Below are positions 14,120 to 25,106 of a stretch of DNA of 64,000 nucleotides, one piece after another. Below the pieces are notes generated by a model that was not told the DNA's origin, ran no database searches, and saw only the letters and a list, made by a program, of their open reading frames with translations. Numbering within the stretch: the stretch's first letter is position 1; every line of letters starts with the position of its first letter. Origin of the DNA: Cryptomeria japonica (Eukaryota; Streptophyta; Pinopsida; Cupressales; Cupressaceae). Location of the stretch: the NCBI RefSeq assembly GCF_030272615.1, contig NC_081412.1, positions 477,561,657-477,625,656 of the forward strand, given 5' to 3'. The position numbers and the translations under genes are program-made.

Positions 14120-14875
14120 ATGACATACCAAAGCAAAACACAAGAAGAACACAGAACAAACCAACATATCAGAGCAATCAAACAAGTTCAAAATCAAAAT
14201 TCAACTATGTTAAAACCTCACAAGGATTTAAATACATCTCAAAAGAAAGGTGGCTCTTTTATGCACCTCTTAAAGAGATCCCTAAAGGATTTGGCTAAAG
14301 AAGATCAAAATCGTACACCTATATCTAACAATGATCCATCCATCCATAAGAAAATTGATTCTCCAAAGGCATCTATTCCTACAACTCCTAAAAGCTTGCA
14401 AGAACCTTCCATAGCATCCTTGCCAAACAATACATCCAAAGCTAAAGTTTCCCAAGGGATATCCATGATTGCCATCAAACCTATTTCAAAGGATCCTATT
14501 CAAAGCTCATCTCCCTCATATCCAAGCATTAATTCATTGCAAAATCCCCATAGTGTTTCCTTGCAAATTGAAGTCCTCATTCATAGAACGCTTGTTAAAC
14601 GTGTCCTGATAGATGGGGGAGTTGGCTTGAACATTTTCTCTATGAATCTTGTCCATGTTCTAGGCTATTCAAAAGATGCAGTTGATCTCGAGAAAAATAT
14701 CAAAATCAAAGCACATAATGAAGAAGAGCATTCATCTAAAGGAATGGTGATATTACCCATCATAGTGGGACCTTCGCAGAAGGACATAACATGCCAAGTT
14801 CTAGACGTGGACCTACCATACAACATACTCTTGGGGAGACCATGGATTCAGGACATACAAGCTGTAGTCACATAA
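14120..14875 (+). CDS. pro: Gag C-terminus and aspartic protease (Tat-like)
   Basis: A 251-codon open frame. The first ~150 residues are polar and rich in K, Q and S, with no domain recognised. Residues ~155-251 form a retropepsin-like domain: VEVLIHRTLVKRVLIDGGVG holds the active-site loop in its Tat form (IDGG, normally followed by S), then a flap region and LPYNILLGRPWIQDIQAVV. In complete elements reverse transcriptase follows directly. Here an LTR-like sequence begins about five bases after the stop, so the polyprotein is cut. The start ATG is simply the first in the frame; the true upstream gag is not visible. Confidence 0.75.
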   Translation: MTYQSKTQEEHRTNQHIRAIKQVQNQNSTMLKPHKDLNTSQKKGGSFMHLLKRSLKDLAKEDQNRTPISNNDPSIHKKIDSPKASIPTTPKSLQEPSIASLPNNTSKAKVSQGISMIAIKPISKDPIQSSSPSYPSINSLQNPHSVSLQIEVLIHRTLVKRVLIDGGVGLNIFSMNLVHVLGYSKDAVDLEKNIKIKAHNEEEHSSKGMVILPIIVGPSQKDITCQVLDVDLPYNILLGRPWIQDIQAVVT

Positions 14876-16568
14876 ATCTGTCCACTTAATTAAATGAATA
14901 TTTAGTATTTATTTGATTATTTAACCATCAATCAATAATTAATTAAATTAATATATTTAATTAATTCATCTTAACCCTCTTCTCCTATTAATTAAATAAA
15001 TTATTCAATTTATTTGATTTAATTCACTTAACCAAATTCAGACCATTAATTAAATAAATAAATCATATTTATTTAATTAAATCTTCTCTCACATTTATTT
15101 AAATTCCCCCAAAATCCCACCTCTCACATTTAAATAAATTAACATTTATTTAAATCACCTTTATCCACCCACTTGCATTTTCCTACAAATGCAAGTTGCA
15201 CAACTATTTTAAATAAAAAAAATATTTATTTAAAATCCTATTTATCCTCACCCACTTGAAACCTTTAATGGTTTCCCTTAAAGTCTTCAAACTTAATGGC
15301 TTCCTTCTAGAGTCTTCTCAAACTTTTAATGGTTTCCCTTAAAGTCTTCAAAACTTAATGGCTTTAAAGTCTTCAAACTTGATGGCTTCCTTCTATAGTC
15401 TTCTTAAGCCTTTAATGGTTTCCCTTGAAGTCTTCAAACTTAATGGCTTCCCTTAAAGTCTTCTTAAGACTTTAATTGCTTCCCTTAAAGTCTTCAAGCC
15501 TTTAATGGTTTCCCTCAAAGTCTTCAAGCATTTTAATGCTTTATCTTCCTTTTTCTCATTTAAATAAATTAATATTTATTTGAATATTTATCCAAATGCA
15601 AATTACACCATTTAATTGAAATAAATGATTTTATTTTAATTGAAAATACAAAAATTCCTCCCACTTGCATTTTCCTACAAAATCCACTTGCATGCCTAAA
15701 CCCCTTCTAGATTCTTCTAAACCTTTCCTAATTAACCTAATCCATCCCCTAAATATTGTCACATTCCTAAGCAAATTGAAGTCACTTCTCAAAGACTCCA
15801 AAGTCTTTGAAAATCAATTAATGCTTTGTGTGTTCAACAAATTAACCTCTAAAGTCTTCCAAACCACTTATGGCTCTTACATGACCATTAATGGTTAATT
15901 CCACTTGCACCCATGGTTAAGGACTTTGACCCCTAACTTAACCCTCATGTAACCCATGTGTCTCTTCAAAGCATTTATTTCTTTGACTACCATCATGTCC
16001 CCTCAAGCATTTAATGCTCCTTATCTCTCCTCTCAAGCCTCCTCATGGTGACACTTGTCAACATGGGATTGGGTTGAAAGTCTCACATGGATTGAATATC
16101 TTTCAATCCTAACCCTTGTTAAGATTACTCAATCTTAACCTTTCATTTCCCCATTTCTTCTATAAATAGAACCCTTCTCCTCAAGCAAAAAGAAGCATTA
16201 GAGTATTGTTGTTATACTGGTATTAGCATAGAGCTTTTTCATAGCATCACTATCTACACTTGCATAGCATTTGCTTATCATATTCAACCATCTTGAATCT
16301 CCATATGGCATCCATGGCTACTGCTAAAAGCTGAGAGCTACACTCATTTGGGACTTGGAGAGGGGAGAAACAAGGGAGAAGCATCAAAAGGCATCATGGA
16401 AGCATCTTAGGGAGGCTCTTCTCCTTTCTTTTATTTTGTTAAACTTCTTTCATGCTTTTTGAAATCTCTTTTGATATGTTTGGAATGGTTTTAAGTTCTT
16501 TGTTTTGTTTTTATGGTTGAAACTAACTTATTAACATTGAACTTTGTTGTTGCCTTCTCCCCATTTCC
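14876..16568 (+). repeat. LTR-like insertion replacing reverse transcriptase
   Basis: Begins near 14879 with TGTCCACTTAATTAAATG and contains a TATAAATA box at 16161-16168 preceded by a TTAATTAAAT-rich upstream part. Its style is like that of the host element's own LTR but the sequence is different. It sits exactly between protease and RNase H, where ~1.5 kb of reverse transcriptase is expected. A solo LTR of another gypsy family, retained after a deletion, is the simplest reading. The right edge (about 16500-16560) and a target duplication could not be fixed. Confidence 0.55.
15255..15545 (+). repeat. Minisatellite, ~30-36 bp units
   Basis: Repeated imperfect copies of TTTAATGGTTTCCCTTAAAG followed by TCTTCAAAC, about nine units with variable length. 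It lies inside the LTR-like insertion. Confidence 0.85.
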
Positions 16569-18171
16569 ATGACTCTCAAAATGGCTGTAAAATGGAATAT
16601 TAAACAACTTCAAGTCTTTGGAGACTCTCAGCTTGTCATTAATCAAATCAATGATGACTATCAAACAAAAGATGAGAAACTCATACCTTACAAAAACATG
16701 GTGGATGATATCAAGAAGTACTTTATAGAAATAAATTTTGAACAAATCCCTAGAAATGACAACGAAGCAGCAGACGCCATGGCTACACTTGCTTCTCTAT
16801 TGTAGACACAGGAAAATCAACAGCGTTATGAATTCTTGGTTGAAGAGTTGTTTCATTCTGCCTTTAATTATTCTGATTCCCAAACCATCTATCAACTTAT
16901 TGGACATGATTCCTCACGCTATGGCCAAACTTACACATACTTGAAAGACAATATCCTACCTTCTGACTTATCGAAGAACCAAAAGAGAAACTTTATTCAC
17001 CAATCCTCTTATTTTACTCTCGTCGCAGATACCTTGTATAAACGAGGTCTAGACGGTACTCTCTTACGATATTTTGAACAAGAAGAATTTGAGAAGGCCT
17101 TACATGAAGTCCATAATGACATTTGTGGCACTCATTCAAGTGGTCTTACCCTTTCAAAAAAACTCATATGCTTGGGCTATTATTGGTCGACTATGGAATG
17201 AGATTCTTTTAAGATAGCAAGAACATGCAAACAATGTCAAATCCATGGGAACTTGAACCATGCACCAGCACAAGAACTACATGCTTTAGCAACATCTTGG
17301 CCTTTTTGTCAATGGGGACTTGATCTAGTAGGAAAGATAAATCCCTCTTCATCTAATGGATACAAATTCATTCTTGTAGCTACTGAATATTTCAAAAAAT
17401 GGATTGAAGCGGTACCTCTCATCAACATCACAGGAAAACAAATTGTTGCATTTATCTTGAATTATATCATCTGTCGCTATGGAATACCAATGACCATTAT
17501 CACTAATAATGGGCAACCATTCAAGAATCAAGATGTATAAGAGCTATGTGAGAAGTTCAAAATCCAGCATAGATTCTCCACACCATATTATCCACAGGGA
17601 AATGGGCAGGCAGAAGCATCTAACAAAACTATTCTGAAAATCCTCAAAAAGATAGTGAATGATGCTGGGAAAGATTGGCATATTCAACTGAACCCTGCTT
17701 TATAGGCTTACTGCACCAGTATCCACACACCAACAGGTGCCACACCTTTCTCTCTTGTATATGGATCAGAAGCCATATTGCCAATCGAAGTAGAGATACC
17801 TTCTCTATGTGTGTCACTAATAGGTCTCATCCTAGATGAAGAACAACGAGTATCTAGACTATAAGAGTTAGAATTGATCCATGAACGAAGACAAAATGCC
17901 TTTGATCATCTAAAGGTATATCAGCAAATAATGTACCGAAGCTATAATCACAAGGTCAAACCAAGAATCTTTCAAGTTGGGAGAACTAGTGATAAAGGAA
18001 AATCCATGCAACTAGGCAGATCGAGAAAAGAAAGGAAAATTTGAACCAAACTGGTTAGGTCCATTTGTGGTCACAATAGTATTTGGATCAGGAGCATATT
18101 AGCTATCAACACAGGATGGAGATCAACTCAAAGAACCTATCAATAGCATGCATCTGAAAAAGTTCTATGTC
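16569..18171 (+). pseudogene. pol: Pol 3' half: RNase H and integrase
   Basis: RNase H C-terminal part at 16569-16805: MTLKMAVKWNIKQLQVFGDS, then NEAADAMATLASLL. Frame changes follow. 16836-17201 holds the integrase zinc-binding region (VHNDICGTHSSG, LGYYW; the CxxC pair follows at 17226 in another frame). 17253-17540 holds the integrase core start (QWGLDLVGKI, FILVATEYFKKWIEAVP, YGIPMTIITNNG). Then, past a stop at 17538, FSTPYYPQGNGQAEASNK carries the third catalytic region. Further stops lie near 17703 and 17863. The C-terminal part ends at NSMHLKKFYV, with a stop near 18172. Not functional as read. Confidence 0.85.
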
Positions 18172-19897
18172 TAAAAAATAAAATAAAAAAAAAAAAAGTG
18201 AAATAATAAAAAAAAGTGAAAAATAAAAAAAAATCAAAAACAATGAAAAATCAGCAAATCCAAAAAAAATCAAATATCAGAAAAAGTGCAATAAAAACAG
18301 ATAGTGAAAACCTGGCAAACAGGTGCTATCTATCAGCTAGCTCTTCCATCTATTAGTTCATGCATTTTTCCACTTGCATTCATTCATCAGCATTGACCAT
18401 CCTAAGCCTTTATACATACGCAGACATCCCAAGTGGCTTCTTTCCATGGTTTGGATCATTGGATATATCATAACGAATTTGTTTCTAGGCTTGGGGCAAA
18501 ATCCTACACTTAGCCGGGGACAAAAACTCTTGATCATTTTGAGCTTAATCAAATAGGTAGAACAAACAGTTAAACAACTCTTATCAAGCGAAAACTGAGA
18601 CACATCCAACATCGAACACAAGATCAAACTATCAACTATCAAGATATCACAAAATCAATCTAAGCACATCACACACTTTTCAGTGGATAATATCTTTTGG
18701 ATAATGATTGTAACATGATTGTTCAACTTTTCTATATTGCTTTTCATTGTCATGATTTCTGAGTGACTCCAGGATGTCATTGACTAGAGGAACAAGGAAG
18801 AAACATGATATTTTTTTTGTCTACTGTCTGAAAATTAATATGTGCAAATTTGTCTCAGGACATGATCATCAAAATATCATTGAAGACATTTTCGATTTGC
18901 GTATTGAAATGATTGATACTGCCCGTTTTACACAAACAACACTCAGGTCATCTTGGTTCAATTATACCTCGATGCTTGTGTTAACTTGCTATATCAAAAT
19001 CCAGGAAAGAAGTGCTCAGGTCATCATGGTTTAATTATACCATCGATGTTTGCACTCACTTCCCATATTTCAAAAGCTCAATGATGACAAAAATACAGAA
19101 TAATCTAGTGACCGGTCCGGTCATTCCATTGCATTTCATTCTTGCACGGGATCCTGAAAGCTCCTTTTATCCAACGTTAAATCTTCATAAGAATCATTAA
19201 AGTATCATCACAGATGTATATGCAATCAGAATGATGACTCATCTCTCTCATGATATTATCAACTCTTATGCTATTTCTCTCAACAGAATCAACAATCAGC
19301 ATATCCAAATATTTCAGCATCTTGATATCAACAATCTGTCAGTTCTTTGTCTATCAACCTTATCAAATCAAATCAATCAATCAAACCTAATCTATTCTGA
19401 TCATGTCTTATACAAGATGTATCCTTCCTGAAACCAGATGATCTGCTTCTAATTCATGTCTTATACAGGATGTATCCTTCCTGAAACTAGACGTTCTGAT
19501 CATGTCTTATACAGGATGAATCCTTCCTGAAACCAGACGCTTTGATAATCGTTGTCTTATATAGGATGAATCCTTCCTCAAAATAGACTGAATCTCGATC
19601 TTATCAATCTAATCGATCAATATTTTTCAATCTTATCAATCTAAGCATTCAAGCTAATAGAAGAACTCGCAGTTTCATCAAAACCACAATTACAGAAATT
19701 AAATGAAATCTATCGGGATATCAATATCGCAAAAACTCCAAAGATCAATTATCTCAATTGATCTCTCGAGGGGGCATCATCATACCAGAATTTAGCAATC
19801 AAGAGCTGGGGCATCCTATCAAATCAATATCAGCATACAAATGAGATTATTCTTTGAATCAATGCGTCATCACACCTCGCTTCAAAGAGGGGAAAAT
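18172..19897 (+). other. 3' untranslated region with short tandem repeats
   Basis: A-rich tract (18175-18300), then sequence with no coding signal. Two tandem arrays occur: two ~70-bp units around 18942-19055 (TCAGGTCATC, TGGTT, AATTATACC) and four ~50-bp units around 19402-19590 (CATGTCTTATACAGGATG). The region ends in the polypurine tract before 19898. Confidence 0.65.
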
Positions 19898-20916
19898 TGT
19901 ATACACCTAAAAATGGTCTAAAGATAATTAATTAAATAAGCAATTATTTAATTAATCTCCCCTCCCCAATTTAATTGAATTCACTAAGCAATTTGATTAA
20001 ATCTCTCATTCATCTACTTATTAATAAATCTAAGGATTTATTTAATAGGTTCATTTCATTTCATCCCCTTTAATTAATTAATTCTCTCCATCCAAAATCA
20101 TTTCTTCTAAATCCTTAATTAATTAAAACAAATCAAATTCATGAGTTGATGAGATTAATTATCCTTTTCATATTATTTGAATTTTTAAATTCAAATTCTC
20201 CTAACTTCTACTACTCCTAAACCTAACCATTTCTAAACCTAACCCATTCTACCTACCACCACATGTCCCCTTTCATCCAACATCTTCTAGAACCTTTGTG
20301 ACACTTGTCACTAAGTGTTCCCTTTCATCCAACTCCTTCTAGAAGCTTCTTGACACTTGTCACCATAGAGATGACAGATGTTCCCTTTAATCCAACCCCC
20401 TTTGCCATCCTCCTCCAATTTAACCATTGATATCTTTAGATCAATCTTGACCATTAATTCTTGCCACATCACCCCTAGCCTTGGAAAATCCTATAAATAG
20501 ACCTCATTTTGAGCAATATGCATCCCATCTCATTTGTAGCTTAAGCATTGTTACTATAGGCATCTAGCTTCTAGTTTATCATTTCTTAGCAATGTTATCA
20601 TGCTCAATCTTAGCTTAATTGCATCTTAATCTTAGTTCATTTTCTAGATCAATCATGAACTCATATAGCTTAATTATGCTATTCTTGCTAGATCATGTAT
20701 TTTTTAGCATTCAAATCCTCCATCTAAGTGTAGTCAAGTCACTGGAATATGCATAATCAAATCTGAGAGCATTTTCATACTCGCAATTACTAGGAGGCAA
20801 TAAGTCAATTAGCTATGGTTTTGTCTTTCTTTGATTTAAATCTTCTAACCATGCTTGTAATGATTTATTGAGTGCATTGTGGTTGCAAGTATAGGTACAC
20901 TTCACAGATCATGACA
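19898..20916 (+). repeat. 3' LTR of the Tat-like element (1019 bp)
   Basis: Direct repeat of 10784-11783, with TATAAATA at 20492-20499. It is longer mainly because of a short duplication around CCTAAACCTAAC near 20215-20250. Ends ...GATCATGACA. Confidence 0.85.
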
Positions 20917-21943
20917 TTTTGGATAACTTTAAGAAACCACCCCTCGAGAAGAAGTGTAAAATCCTAGCGAATTAGACGTTATTTTTGGGAAGAAAATTTC
21001 ATATTGATGGTGAAATGTTTTTCAAATTTGGAAAAAAAAATAATTTGTGTTGGCAAATTTTTTTTTAGGGTATGAAAATTCCATAAAATCCTAGTGAATA
21101 ATTCCTTATTGTATGGGGAAAATATATAAGGTAGGAGGTGAATGTTTTTTGTTTAAAGGAAAAAATATGTGTATGGGCAAAAATTTATACTCTGAAGAAA
21201 AAAATATTTAAGTGTATTGGCGATTTTTATCTACCATTTGAAAATTATTTAATTTTATTGCCTAATATTTCGTTATTTATAAAAAAATAAATATTTTATT
21301 GGTGATTTCATAAATTTATTGCCATTTTCCTTATCTATTAATAGCCATTTCATCATCTAATTAATGCAACATCATGTTGAGTCTGGACTCTACACGATGT
21401 ATCGATAAGAATGACCTCATCGACACATCATACGTACCTAAAATCCATCAATGATTTAAAACAATTTGATGATTGTAGATCAATGGCTGAAGTTTTATTT
21501 CGGCCCAAATTTCTGAAGAGAACGTAGTTCTCCAAAAAGTCCCCTGAATGGAATTGGAGACGGTAGACATGTATCAAATCTAACCAAGTATCAAAATTTA
21601 TTAATGTCTTGTCACTGACATTCTCTAACTATGATCCACTTAGCACGCATGACTTCCAATCTGGTAATTAGTAGTGGTTTATGGTTGTTTCCAATTTTGC
21701 ACACTCGTGCATTTATAAGAAATATTTACTGAGAGATACAAAAGATATAAAAATTTAAAGGACAAACAAATTAATATGGTTGGTGAAGGAATTACTAGTA
21801 TCAAGAGCTATTTATAGACGATCTCTGCTTCTTTCTTCTTTAATTCACCTTTGGTAGATAAATTGTCGAAGCTGACGGTAGTTGAAATTTTTCCTCTGGT
21901 TTAGGTCTTTAGGCTGTATAATTTGGTCTTCAGATTTCTGAAG
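20917..21943. other. Non-coding; upstream module of the unknown ORF family from ~21390
   Basis: 20917-21390 is AT-rich, with no feature recognised apart from a loosely repeated phrase (AAAATCCTAG at 20959 and 21087). From about 21390, and best at 21478-21510 (GATCAATGGCTGAAG, then TATTTCGGCCCAAAT), it resembles the sequence upstream of the related ORF at 55611. A TATTTATAGA stretch near 21807 could be a promoter (inference). Confidence 0.4.
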
Positions 21944-22360
21944 ATGGATACTCCTATCCGGTTGAAAATCACATCTAAGGAGGACCAGAGGGCCTTTTTG
22001 GGATACATCAAAGAGCCAACCCTCCAATCAGTTTGTAAGGAGGTTGGGATGTTCACTAACAAGGCTACGAGGATGGTGTTGGGCTAAGAGTTTTTGAGAA
22101 ATGATAATAGATACCATGTTAACACAGACATTACATCCCAGTTCTTGGCATCTCTTCTGGACCTCAGAGGAGAAAAGGTGGATATGTTGATGTTGTTAAG
22201 GAGACTGTTCAAAGAAGAATTCCTTGGGGATGACGTTATTGTTGTCAACTTTGCAGAAGTAGGGGTGGGGATCCCTTGGGAGAGTGATTTACCCAAGCTT
22301 CTCCTCCGTGACCAAAATGTGGCTAGGCAACCTTTTCTTTTGAACCTGAATGTTGAGTAG
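21944..22360 (+). pseudogene. Unknown ~200-codon ORF family, broken copy
   Basis: Reads MDTPIRLKITSKEDQRAFLG from the ATG at 21944, meets one TAA at 22085-22087 and then stays open to 22360. More stops follow, although a similar frame goes on to about 22540 (LLRKWFLLDEFQDYKWLKEF). It is homologous to the ORF at 55611-56214. RMVLG matches KMLLG and VGVGIP matches KVGIVP, with exactly 198 nt between these landmarks in both copies. No known domain is recognised. It looks like a repeated gene or element-borne ORF rather than a host housekeeping gene. Confidence 0.65.
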
Positions 22361-23037
22361 TTGACATGACATAAGAAATGGGAATGAATTAGTAGGGATT
22401 TACTCCGGAAATGGTTTCTCCTGGATGAATTTCAAGACTACAAATGGCTCAAAGAATTCTCAGAGCTTCTCATCTCTGAAGAAGTCTACTTAGACAAAGG
22501 GAAAGATCCTTGGGGTTACCCATTAAGGGTTTTAGTTTTTTGTCTTGTTTTTTGGATACCACTGGTCCACTGTCCACTGCCAGTACCCTAGCTCCTAGTT
22601 GTTTTATTTTTTTGGCTATTTCCTCATAACCTCCGTCATTTTGGCTTTAAATTTTTGGAGGGACAGGGACTTCGAGAATTGACAATTATAAATTTGCACA
22701 ACATATTAATGAAAATTTTCCAAATTCCAGTTTGTTTCAGTTTGGATTTTATGGATTTAAAAATACTTTCTATTTTGTTGTATTATTAGTTCCTGCCATG
22801 GCAGGATACTTAGCATAATCATTATGTTCTGAAATAGCTTAAATAGTTATCAATTTGTGTCGATATAAAATTTTAAACAAATGTCAAATCACATTAAATT
22901 AAATCTCGAGCAGAGAGAAATGGAAATTCCATTTTGAACACAAGTTAGAATTAGAAGATTCCATTTATGGGATAGTAATTAGAGGAGGGAAGATAGTGTC
23001 AAACATAGAAGGTCTATTCTAATTTCTTATCTAAAGT
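22361..23037. other. Decayed ORF tail, then no gene seen
   Basis: 22361-22540 continues the broken frame of the ORF above. The rest, up to the RPL22 fragment, is AT-rich with no recognisable feature. Confidence 0.4.
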
Positions 23038-23040
23038 TAA

Positions 23041-23183
23041 AGAAAAAACTCAGTGTCACTTCTGAGACAACCTTTTCTAAAAGATATTTGTAGTGTTTGA
23101 CAAAGAAGTATTTGAAAAAGCATAATGTCTATGAGCTACGTTATTTCAACATTGTTGAGAATGAGGCAGAGGATGAAGATTAA
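23041..23183 (+). pseudogene. RPL22: Ribosomal protein L22 (eL22) pseudogene fragment
   Basis: One frame reads KLSVTSETTFSKRYL, a TAG stop, then CLTKKYLKKHNV, YELRYFNIVENEAEDED and a TAA at 23181. This is the C-terminal third of eukaryotic cytosolic ribosomal protein eL22 (recalled: FSKRYLKYLTKKYLKKHNV ... YELRYFNI). The ~13 residues normally between HNV and YELRYF are missing. No clear N-terminal part is seen upstream. It is a decayed retrocopy or gene fragment. Confidence 0.8.
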
Positions 23184-23339
23184 ATTTAAATTTTGTTAGT
23201 ATTTAAGTGTTAAGTGATACTATTTTTTTTAACTATAAAGAGTAGGTTGTTGCAATTCTGTCATAACTATCATGCTAGATTAGTGTTTATTTTGTTTGCT
23301 TCTATTTTGGCAGGTTGTTTACCTCTACTATGTAGGTAG

Positions 23340-23889
23340 TGTTAGATAGTTCAGATAACTGAAAGACAACTGAGAGGGGGCAGGGGGTGAATCAATTGTC
23401 TCAGATTACAAGAACATTCAACAATTAAAAAAAAAATACCGGAACCCAAAACAATAATATCAGAATAGCAGTTATTCTAATTAAGCATAAACAGTAATTA
23501 TGGAATAAAAGTCATCCACACAACACCAAGATTTCTACATGGAAAACCCAGTAAAGGGAAAAACCATAGTGGGAAGCCTACCCACAGTCAGATAATACTT
23601 CTACAGTAAGTATGTGAATTATAATGAAGGGGCTTGCACTTGTAGGAAGGCCAACAACCTAGAGCACACTGCTCATCACAAAAGGAGCCTCACTGACTAC
23701 ATATAAATCCAAACTACAATATGGAGAAGTGTTGAACTGCAAAAGATAGCATCTCCTATGCCTGAGTACAGTTCTAGTTAAGCTCAATATCGGAGGACTA
23801 AATCCTCTTACATAAACCCAATTCAATCTCCAATGATCGACCAACTCCTCTACCTGAATGATATTACATTATTTGCACATTACATTCAC
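23340..23889 (-). repeat. Copia LTR fragment, same family as 53279-54478
   Basis: Matches the first ~540 bp of the LTR at 53279: TGTTAGATAGTTCAGATAAC, the G-rich box at 23370-23394, and GTGGGAAGCCTA. Similarity stops abruptly after CACATTACATTC at about 23889. Strand is given for the element sense, by analogy with the copia element. There is no internal region next to it. Confidence 0.8.
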
Positions 23890-24307
23890 TAATACATTTG
23901 GACTAGATTTTCAACTGAGGTTTTCGAAGGAGAAGGTATATTGTGGCCAATTTTATTTTTTTTGAAAAAATGCCCGCATTCATCGTAATTCTGATGGAAA
24001 TTTCCCATTGGGTTTTGACAAAGAAGGCATTAGCAATGAGAATTTTCTTTTTTTCAAAAAAGTGCTCGAGTTCGTCGTAATTCCAACGACAATGACCATT
24101 ACTTAAAAAAAAAGAGGTGGGGAATTCATTTGTGAATTGCAATCCTGCGTAGGTGCTCATGGTGACTTCAACCCCCAAGAACATCAAACCTACGTCGAAG
24201 GCATTTGTGGCATTGCTTGCAATCCCGCATAGGAGGTAGATTCAAATTTCCCTAGTTTTTAATTTCATGTTGCAAAAAATATTCATGTGGTGGTTAATTG
24301 CCCTAGT
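23890..24307. other. No gene; short diverged duplication
   Basis: Contains two similar ~50-bp pieces near 23950 and 24045 (TTTTTTGAAAAAATGCCCGC and TTTTTTCAAAAAAGTGCTCG, each followed by TCGTAATTC) and a repeated GCAATCC(C/T)GC at 24141 and 24220. No coding signal. Confidence 0.4.
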
Positions 24308-25106
24308 TTAATCTCGTACAACCATAGAACTATGATTGAGGAGTGAGCGTTCAATTTTGTAGTAGCAATCCCTTCCTCCCGTATACGCGCATGTTGATTG
24401 TTCACATGAGATCACATCTCTTTGCGGCATCGTATCAAACAATTCATGAGCCTTGTCCATCTTTCCACATTTTGCATTCATGTCAAGCAGGGCATTTGCA
24501 AGTACAACACCTAACAAAATTCCTCTATTCGTTATGCTTTGATGGATGTCCATACCCTGCTCCAAAGCTCCCATTTTTGCACAGGCAGGGAGGATGCTGG
24601 CAAAGGTTGTGGAATTTGGCTTTATGCCTTCCAATTTCATTTGCTTGAAAGTGTCTAAAGCCTTTTCGACAAATCCATTTTGTGCATATCCAGCAATCGT
24701 TGCAGTCCACGAGACAACATTTCTTTTAGGCATTCTATCAAACAGTTCATGTGCCTTGTCAATGCTTCCACATTTTGCATACATGTCTACCAAAGCAGTT
24801 GCAACTACAACATCTGACAAAATTCCTTTATCCTTTATACTTCGATGAATGTCCATACCCTGTTCCAGATCTCCCATTTTGGCATAGGCAGGGAGGATAG
24901 TAGCAATGGTCGTGGAATTTGGCTTTACACCTGCCAATTGCATTTTCTTGAAAGTTTATAAAGCCTTCTCAACAAATCCATTTTGTGCAGTTGCAACTAC
25001 ATCTGACAAAATTCCTCTATCTTTTTTGCTTTGATGGATGTCCACACCCTGTTCCAAAGCTCCCATTTTGGCATAGGCAGGGAGTACGCTGGCAAACGTA
25101 ACTAAA
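24308..25106 (-). pseudogene. Pentatricopeptide repeat (PPR, PLS-type) gene fragment
   Basis: The minus strand reads one frame from 25106 down to about 24410 with a single stop at 24958. Typical plant organelle RNA-binding PPR repeats are visible: LVDMYAKCGSIDKAHELFDR, then MPKRNVVSWTATIAGYAQNG, GIKPNSTTFASILPACAKMG, and a second ALLDMNAKCGKMDKAHELFD. In the upstream copy GILSDVVAT runs straight into AQNGFVEKAL, so about 35 residues of one repeat have been lost. After RDVIS the frame leaves the PPR pattern. Both ends of a normal PPR protein (signal peptide, E/DYW tail) are missing. Confidence 0.85.

Larger units (their letters stand above)
10784..20916 (+). mobile_element. Ty3/gypsy element of Tat-like type, defective
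   Basis: About 10.1 kb bounded by direct LTRs (10784-11783 and 19898-20916). Order inside: primer-binding site at 11787, long non-coding leader, gag end and protease (14120-14875), an LTR-like block (14876-16560), RNase H and integrase (16569-18171), a 1.7-kb 3' region, and a polypurine tract (AAAGAGGGGAAAAT) before the right LTR. The protease motif VLIDGG and the LPYNILLGRPW box suggest the Tat lineage. Capsid and reverse transcriptase are missing. The LTRs are very similar: I found one difference in the first ~330 bp. The element may therefore have moved recently in its defective form. Confidence 0.8.

Noticed and set aside
15255-15545. Repeat array considered as a CRISPR-like array
   Set aside because: Units are imperfect and adjoin without unique spacers, in a plant retroelement context; it is a minisatellite.
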